A stretch of 64,000 bases of DNA from Meloidogyne chitwoodi. Its lineage: Eukaryota; Nematoda; Chromadorea; Rhabditida; Meloidogynidae. The notes under the pieces were generated by a model, which was not told the DNA's origin, did no database searches, and worked only from the letters and a program-made list of their open reading frames with translations. The DNA lies in the NCBI GenBank assembly GCA_015183035.1, contig JACZZP010000006.1:2108001-2172000 (forward strand), written 5' to 3'. A program made the translations under genes and the position numbers. Positions 57,564 to 64,000 of the stretch are shown piece after piece; within the stretch, counting starts at the first letter, position 1; each line of letters opens with the position of its first letter.

Positions 57564-58254
57564 ATAAATTAATAAAATAGTAAAATAGAGAGATTGTTGT
57601 ATAGGCATTTTTTTAAATTTGATTTTAAAATTGTTCTGAGAAAGATTTTTTGTCTTTAAAATTTTTATATTAAAAATTGAGGTTATTAGAATTTTATTTA
57701 GTTGAAATTAAGCTTTTTATAATTTATTGGTGTTTTATTACTCTAATGTCTCAATTAATCTTTTACCCCACTAACTATGAGAAGAGAGTAAAGAATTGAC
57801 TGCTTTTCTCTATGTATTTTCTCTGTATGCATAGAGTTGTGAGCAAAAGAAATAGCATTAAAAAATAAGAGACATTTGTTTAACTTAAATAAGAGAGATG
57901 ATTTAACATAGGCGTGTTTTTAGCTGACCTTACAGTATACCCAATCTTCTCGTTAAAACTTTTGAAGCTAAAAAACAATTTAAACGAGTAATCAAGAATA
58001 TCTATATAAAATGATGAAATTTGTTTCTTTTATTCATTCTAATTTTGTTTTAATATTTATTAATGCTCCTCTTTTTTTAAATAATTTTTACCCCAAAAAG
58101 TTAAAACATTTTGACTTTCATCAATTAATTGATTTGTTTTTTTGTTAGTTATGTTTTGTTTTTATATCTATACTTTTATTTTCTTAATATAGTTTTTCAT
58201 CAATATGATTCACACTCTTAGACCTTTAATAATTATAAACAAATTTAACTTATT

Positions 58255-58562
58255 TATTTTTAATGTTCTGATTTTTTATTTATAATGTTCTGATTTTTTC
58301 TGATTTTTTTATTTATAATGTTCTGATTTTTTATTTTTGATGTTCTGATTTTTTTATTTATAATGTTCTGATTTTTTTAATTTTAATGTTCTAATTTTTT
58401 TCTGATTTTTTAATTTTAATGTTCTGATTTTTTCTGATTTTTTAATTTTAATGTTCTGATTTTTTCTGATTTTTTAATTTTAATGTTCTGATTTTTTTCT
58501 GATTTTTTAATTTTAATGTTCTGATTTTTTTCTGATTTTTTAATTTTATTCTGATTTAAAGT
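58255..58562. repeat. TAATGTTCTGATTTTTT minisatellite (copy A)
   Basis: About a dozen units of 20-32 bases built from TTTTAATGTTCTGATTTTTT and TCTGATTTTT. It occupies the same position in copy A that the 2-kb array occupies in copy B, but with a different spacer (AATTTTAATG rather than CAAGTTTATTTC). Confidence 0.9.
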
Positions 58563-58632
58563 TTTCCACCCAAGAATTTTCAAACCTTTAACTTTTAAAG
58601 CTTTGTAAAACTTGTTCTATTCTTAATTATCA

Positions 58633-60593
58633 ATGGCTAATCCAATTGTTGTCAAGGGCTCGAAAATTCCCCGACAGAGAGTAGTCCTGCTGCATCTCCA
58701 ACCCCCTTTCAGCAGGTAACTTTTAAATAAAAAAATTTTATTTTGAGAAAAATAAATTTTTTTAATTCGAATAGTACTTTCTTGAAATTTATAAAAAAAA
58801 GAATAATTTATTTACTCTAACCATTTTAAATGATAAGACAAGTAAAGAAAATGAGCATTTATGGGTAGACAATAGAGTTATTGTTTGGGTTTTTTCATTG
58901 TTCCAAGGTTTTATTTAATTGATTTTTTCGCATAAAATTGTTTTTTTGAGTAAAATAAAATTATTTTTTATAAAATTATGAAAAATAAAAAAATAAATTT
59001 ACCCAAAGAATTGTTATCTGAAACAATTAATTTTATTCCTTATAATTTAAAATGGCCTTTTATTAGAATAAATAAAATATTTGATCTTTTTATAATTAAA
59101 TTTCAAAGAAAGTGGATATTTAATTTTAAAATTGTTTTTATTTTTTAATTTAAATTTAAATTAAATTTTCTTTTAGCGCAAACAGCTTCTTGTGGACATT
59201 TTTGATGATTTAATTGATAGGACTATGTGGTTCTACGGAAAACACTACCGTGTAAATCTGCCTCACATTCATTTCATTAATGCCAGTTTTACTAGTAAAT
59301 TATCAAATTTTTTATAATTTTAAAGTTTTTTTAAGCAAATTTTGGCTTAAAAAATTAAAATAATTTTTTTTTGAGAGTTCAGAAAAGTAAAAAAAAATTC
59401 AAAATAAAACATGAAATAAGACATGATTCTCAATTTTGATAAAGTATATTTTTCTAAATTATCCCTCTTAAAACTCCTCTTTTACATTAAATAATGTAAT
59501 TTTTAGTTTGTTTATTAGGTGGTGTTTTTTATGAAAATTATTTTTTTTAATTATTTAGATATTTACAATCTTTTTGTTGGTTCTGCCATGAGGGGCCAAC
59601 CAATTTTTCAAGGGGTTCAGCAAGTAAATTTTTTTTAAATTTTACGTTTTATTAATTAAATTTTTCAGCTTTTTGTTCTTGTGCAGTGGCCAATAACACG
59701 ACCATTAGCTGGACAGAATTTGGTTCGTTTTTACTTTTTTTTAATTAATTTAAGGTCAAAAAACTTCTCACCATAATTTTTCAGTACAAAATTGGTCAAT
59801 TATTAAAAAGGAATATTTGAGTCTTACATTACGCCAATTTTAAAAGAATTATTTTAAGACTCAAACGCTCCTTTTGCAATTAATGTGCTCTTTTTTGCAC
59901 GAATTTCTTTTAATATAATCAATCTTTTAATTTAACTTTTTTTTAACAATAAGAAACCATAATTATTAATTATTTGTCAAAATTTTATTTTCAGCTTTGG
60001 GAGGATTATAGGCTGAAACAAGAAAAGTTGTTAAACATCTTCGGTAGATTTAGAAATCTAATTTTGCTATCAGATGCTGAGATTTTTAATACAAATTTGA
60101 CTGATCGTATGAAAAACATGGTGGAAGGTATTATTTTTAATTTTAAGAAAAATATTTTTTTACTTTACGTAAAAAAACAATTTGTCATTAAGAAGAAAAA
60201 TGGACATTTTGCCAGTAATGAATGGCCAGTCAGTCAGAGTATTAAAAATAAAATTGAAAAAAGCGAAACTTCGAGTCTGACATTTAGCTCAAAATTTTTT
60301 CCGTGGACTGACGTTTTATTACTGGCAAAATGTCCATTTTTCTTCTTAATGACAAATTGTTTTATTGTTCGTAAATTATACAAGCACTACCCAAAAATAT
60401 AAATTGTTCTATTTTAAACTAATTTTAGTTCATTTTAATTAGATTGAATTTTATAAAAAAAATTTAAATAAAGCTTGTGAAAAATGACAATTTATACCTA
60501 ATAAAAATTATATTTTATTTTACAGCGTCAGAACTTTTATTGGTTTCAACTCGTTTGTATATTGAGAGCAATTACAATAATCGAATGGCGTAA
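58633..60593 (+). CDS. Orphan 161-residue protein of a duplicated family (copy A)
   Basis: I do not recognise the family. Six exons join with consistent phase: 58633-58680, 59177-59294, 59559-59623, 59669-59722, 59995-60127 and 60526-60593, giving 161 residues. Readable blocks are MANPIVVKGSKIPRQR, LVDIFDDLIDRTMWFYGKHY, HIHFINASFTNIYNLFVGSA, LFVLVQWPITRPLAGQN, RLKQEKLLNIFGRFRNLILL, FNTNLTDRMKNMVEASELLL and IESNYNNRMA. It is mostly helical with no signal peptide or membrane segment. The first exon is the least certain; another possible donor at 58715 does not keep frame. Intron 1 holds a nested conserved reading frame and intron 5 a MITE-like element. Exon 2 has a strongly diverged homologue of identical length in copy B. 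Confidence 0.6.
58978..59148 (+). CDS. Nested 56-codon F-box-like reading frame (copy A)
   Basis: An ATG frame inside intron 1 of the orphan gene reads MKNKKINLPKELLSETINF, then IPYNLKWPFIRINKIFDLF. The pattern LPxELLxEIxxFIPxxxxW is F-box-like, a domain much expanded in nematodes. It cannot be spliced in frame to the next exon (the AGAAA|GTGGAT donor gives a stop). It may be a relic of an F-box gene fragment or simply conserved intron. Its copy at 63670 keeps the frame and length. Confidence 0.35.
   Translation: MKNKKINLPKELLSETINFIPYNLKWPFIRINKIFDLFIIKFQRKWIFNFKIVFIF
60164..60375. mobile_element. MITE-like element with perfect 43-bp inverted arms
   Basis: Bases 60177-60219 and 60318-60360 are perfect inverted copies (from ACAATTTGTCATTAAGAAGA to TGGACATTTTGCCAGTAAT). 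Complementarity extends outward to TTTACG/CGTAAA and inward to CAGTC/GACTG with mismatches. The loop of roughly 60-100 bases has no coding capacity. It lies in intron 5 of the orphan gene; its exons still splice in phase. Confidence 0.9.
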
Positions 60594-61454
60594 ATTAAGA
60601 TTATTTGTTGACAAATTAAAAATCAGAATTTTTTTTCAAACTTTTAAAATTCTGATTTTTCAACAAAGATTGACCTAAAATTTTAAATTAAAGTACGGAT
60701 AATTTTGTTGCATAAAAATTGATTTTTACACTTTTTTATTATTTTTTGTTACCCATTGAGCTTATAAAAAAAGAAAAAATTTAAATATAAGTAAAATAAA
60801 AAGGGTGTATTTTAAATTACATTAACAGGCCAAAAGTGTAAATTATTTATCTTAAAATATTTAAAATTTTTATAAATTTTAAATCTAGAATTTAAAAAAT
60901 GATAATAATAGATTATAAAATTTAAATTTCTGTTGTTCTAATCAACGGTCAATAAATCAAGAAATGCGTGCTCAAATGAGCTGCAGAATTTTATATAATA
61001 ATAATAGATAAATTAATAAAATTAGTGAGAGAATGTTGTATAGAATTTTTTTAAAATTTGACTTTAAGATTGTTTGAGAAAATAATTTTTGGTTTTAAAA
61101 AATTTTTACTTTAAAATTGAAGTTATTAGAGTTTTATTTTTAATTAAAATTCAGCTTTTTTAATTTATTTGTATTTATTTTATTTTGTTACTCTAATGTC
61201 TCTAATAATATTTTACCCCAATAAAATGAGAAGAGAGAAAAGAATTGATTGCTTTTTCTTTGTGTTCTCTATCGTGTGCAAATAAAATGATTACACAAAC
61301 GAAATAGCATATAAAAATAAGAGACATTTGTTTAATATGAATAAGAGAGGGTATTTAATAGAGGACTGTTTTTGCCTGGCCTTACAGTATACATAGCAGA
61401 TTAATTTATTTATTCTCAAACTTGCGCTTAAACTTGTTTATTTTTTTTACTTTC

Positions 61455-63446
61455 TTTCTGATTTTTCATGTTTATTTTTTATTTACTGATTTTTTAAGTT
61501 TATTTATTTCTTAATTCTGATTTTTCAAGTTTATTTATTTCTTAATTCTGATTTTTCAAGTTTATTTCTTAATTCTGATTTTTCAAGTTTATTTCTTAAT
61601 TCTGATTTTTCAAGTTTATTTATTTCTTAATTCTGATTTTTCAAGTTTATTTATTTCTTAATTCTGATTTTTCAAGTTTATTTCTTAATTCTGATTTTTC
61701 AAGTTTATTTCTTAATTCTGATTTTTCAAGTTTATTTATTTCTTAATTCTGATTTTTCAAGTTTATTTATTTCTTAATTCTGATTTTTCAAGTTTATTTC
61801 TTAATTCTGATTTTTCAAGTTTATTTCTTAATTCTGATTTTTCAAGTTTATTTATTTCTTAATTCTGATTTTTCAAGTTTATTTATTTCTTAATTCTGAT
61901 TTTTCAAGTTTATTTCTTAATTCTGATTTTTCAAGTTTATTTATTTCTTAATTCTGATTTTTCAAGTTTATTTCTTAATTCTGATTTTTCAAGTTTATTT
62001 ATTTCTTAATTCTGATTTTTCAAGTTTATTTCTTAATTCTGATTTTTCAAGTTTATTTATTTCTTAATTCTGATTTTTCATGTTTATTTTTTATTTACTG
62101 ATTTTTTAAGTTTATTTATTTCTTAATTCTGATTTTTCAAGTTTATTTATTTCTTAATTCTGATTTTTCAAGTTTATTTCTTAATTCTGATTTTTCAAGT
62201 TTATTTATTTCTTAATTCTGATTTTTCAAGTTTATTTATTTCTTAATTCTGATTTGTTAAGTTTATTTATTTCTTAATTCTGATTTTTCAAGTTTATTTC
62301 TTAATTCTGATTTTTCAAGTTTATTTATTTCTTAATTCTGATTTTTCAAGTTTATTTCTTAATTCTGATTTGTCAAGTTTATTTATTTCTTAATTCTGAT
62401 TTTTCAAGTTTATTTATTTCTTAATTCTGATTTTTCAAGTTTATTTCTTAATTCTGATTTGTCAAGTTTATTTATTTCTTAATTCTGATTTTTCAAGTTT
62501 ATTTCTTACTTCTGATTTTTCAAGTTTATTTATTTCTTAATTCTGATTTTTCAAGTTTATTTATTTCTTAATTCTGATTTTTCAAGTTTATTTCTTAATT
62601 CTGATTTTTCAAGTTTATTTCTTAATTCTGATTTGTCAAGTTTATTTATTTCTTAATTCTGATTTTTCAAGTTTATTTATTTCTTAATTCTGATTTTTCA
62701 AGTTTATTTCTTAATTCTGATTTTTCAAGTTTATTTATTTCTTAATTCTGATTTTTCATGTTTATTTTTTATTTACTGATTTTTTAAGTTTATTTATTTC
62801 TTAATTCTGATTTTTCAAGTTTATTTATTTCTTAATTCTGATTTTTCAAGTTTATTTCTTAATTCTGATTTTTCAAGTTTATTTATTTCTTAATTCTGAT
62901 TTTTCAAGTTTATTTATTTCTTAATTCTGATTTTTCAAGTTTATTTCTTAATTCTGATTTTTCAAGTTTATTTATTTCTTAATTCTGATTTTTCAAGTTT
63001 ATTTCTTAATTCTGATTTTTCAAGTTTATTTATTTCTTAATTCTGATTTGTTAAGTTTATTTATTTCTTAATTCTGATTTTTCAAGTTTATTTCTTAATT
63101 CTGATTTTTCAAGTTTATTTATTTCTTAATTCTGATTTTTCAAGTTTATTTCTTAATTCTGATTTGTCAAGTTTATTTATTTCTTAATTCTGATTTTTCA
63201 AGTTTATTTATTTCTTAATTCTGATTTTTCAAGTTTATTTCTTAATTCTGATTTGTCAAGTTTATTTATTTCTTAATTCTGATTTTTCAAGTTTATTTAT
63301 TTCTTAATTCTGATTTTTCAAGTTTATTTATTTCTTAATTCTGATTTTTCAAGTTTATTTATTTCTTAATTCTGATTTTTCAAGTTTATTTCTTAATTCT
63401 GATTTTTCAAGTTTATTTATTTCTTAATTTTGATTTTTCAAGTTTC
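61455..63446. repeat. 2-kb satellite of 27- and 31-bp units
   Basis: About 68 head-to-tail units. The 27-base unit contains TTCTGATTTTTCAAGTTTAT then TTCTTAA, and the 31-base unit has one extra TTTA. Variants (TCATG with TTTTTTATTTACTGA; TTGTCAAG; TTGTTAAG) recur in a similar order. The TCATG variant is at 61466, 62078 and 62756, giving an irregular higher-order period of about 610-680 bases. The unit is the reverse complement of the minisatellite at 32655-34312. Confidence 0.97.
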
Positions 63447-63669
63447 AAATAAATGTGAGTTCTCTGGTTTACTGATAAAAAAGAATAGACACACTCTAAC
63501 CATTCTAATTTATATTTTGTTTAAAACTTTTATAAATTAAAAGGAGTAAAGAAGAATGCATTTCTGTTTAGACAATGCCTATTGTTTGTTTTTTTATTTT
63601 TCAAGTGAAAGTGTTTTTATTTCATTGATTATGTAATTGTGTTTTTAAATAAATTATTTTTATTAAATT

Positions 63670-63840
63670 ATGAAAAATAAAAAAATAAATTTATCTAAAG
63701 AATTGTTATCTGAAATAATTAATTTTATTCCTTTTAATTTAAAATGGTCTTTTATTAGAATAAATAAAATATTTGATATTTTTATAATTAAATTTCAAAG
63801 AAAGTGGATAATTAATTTTAAAATTGTTTTTATTTTTTAA
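63670..63840 (+). CDS. Nested 56-codon F-box-like reading frame (copy B)
   Basis: This is the counterpart of 58978-59148: MKNKKINLSKELLSEIINF, then IPFNLKWSFIRINKIFDIF. It has the same length and stop. Only about seven base changes separate the two copies, affecting six codons, all amino-acid replacing, which does not support purifying selection. It may be non-coding. Confidence 0.35.
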   Translation: MKNKKINLSKELLSEIINFIPFNLKWSFIRINKIFDIFIIKFQRKWIINFKIVFIF

Positions 63841-63865
63841 TTTAAATTAAAATTTTATTTTTTAG

Positions 63866-63983
63866 AGAAAACGACAAGTTGAAACCATCTTTGACGGAAT
63901 AATTGCACACATTATTTGGTTAGAAAAAAAATATTACAACATAAACGCGCCATTCTTGCCTTTTGTTTTGCGTGATTTTTCGA
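63866..63983 (+). CDS. Diverged paralogous exon of the orphan family (copy B, partial)
   Basis: After a TTTTTTAG acceptor the exon reads RKRQVETIFDGIIAHIIWLE, then YYNINAPFLPFVLRDFS, to a GTAATA donor. It has exactly the same length (118 bases) and phase as exon 2 of copy A (RKQLLVDIFDDLIDRTMWFY...), but only about 13 of 39 residues agree. Further exons lie beyond the window edge. No first exon is recognisable upstream, so this copy may be decayed, start elsewhere or have a new 5' end. Confidence 0.55.
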
Positions 63984-64000
63984 GTAATATTTTATAATTA

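Larger units (their letters stand above)
57505..59310 (+). repeat. Tandem duplication, copy A
   Basis: From the last ucr-1 exon through the following gap to the second exon of the orphan gene, this stretch is repeated at 60948-64000. Shared blocks include CAAGAAATGCGTGCTCA, TAGATAAATTAATAAAAT, TTACTCTAATGTCTC, GAAGAGAG, AAATAAGAGACATTTGTTTAA, CTTACAGTATAC, ACTCTAACCATT and a nearly identical 185-base block around 58978-59160. The gap 57564-58254 contains no other gene. Confidence 0.85.
60948..64000 (+). repeat. Tandem duplication, copy B (continues past the window)
   Basis: It starts with a relic of the last ucr-1 exon (CAAGAAATGCGTGCTCAAAT at 60957, then diverging before the WWRL codons). 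The copied gap follows, then a 2-kb satellite, the block with the nested F-box-like frame at 63670 and a diverged exon at 63866. No counterpart of the first orphan exon (58633) is found; the satellite sits in that place. Confidence 0.85.

Noticed and set aside
58978..59294. Splicing the F-box-like frame to the next exon as one protein
   Set aside because: The only nearby GT donor leaves two bases pending and produces a stop in both copies.

Overview
The window looks like nuclear DNA of a nematode, most likely a plant-parasitic root-knot nematode (Meloidogyne or a close relative). It is extremely AT-rich. Genes are compact and split by many short GT-AG introns with T-rich acceptors. Several encoded proteins are closest to the animal or nematode form of their family. 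The genus is an inference from composition and gene style, not a proven assignment. Gene models were built by joining exons by eye across splice sites, with reading phase checked most carefully for COA6, the T-box gene, the 235-aa orphan and the 161-aa orphan.

Left part (1-5.0 kb): an unidentified exon pair running off the left edge, a YIPF5-like Golgi membrane protein on the minus strand, a decayed DNA-level duplicate of the RACK1 gene whose intact parent lies 50 kb away, a broken N-terminal piece of a GPCPD1-like gene, and an orphan coiled-coil gene with an 11-residue internal repeat.

A run of seven closely packed plus-strand genes follows (5.4-29.3 kb): ATAD1/Msp1, ABAT, TAF13, DHX35, COA6, PRORP and MROH1. 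Four of them (ATAD1, ABAT, COA6, PRORP) act in mitochondria. Spacing of about 145-390 bp suggests operon-like transcription with trans-splicing. COA6 and PRORP appear to share an exon start in different reading frames.

The middle part (30-50.1 kb) is richer in regulators: a triple zinc-knuckle protein, a calponin-repeat protein, a 13-exon T-box factor with 20- and 23-base microexons, a MIER1-like ELM2-SANT corepressor, an INPP5E-like phosphatase and a BarH/NK-like homeobox gene. Its introns and intergenic gaps carry most of the dispersed repeats.

Right part (50.1-64 kb): a minus-strand cluster RACK1-SGF11-DTD1, then plus-strand U1A/U2B''-like snRNP protein and cytochrome bc1 core protein 1 (ucr-1). 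A local tandem duplication follows. It copies the last ucr-1 exon and a small orphan gene; in the second copy a 2-kb satellite occupies the place of the first exon. One coding exon of the two copies has diverged far more than the intron beside it.

Several short repeat families recur through introns and gaps: a TCAGAATT/AAATAAACTTGA minisatellite, a CAGACTCTAATGTAC word, paired GCGGAC/GTCCGC foldback elements, tRNA-derived A-box/B-box elements and two clear foldback transposon-like insertions.
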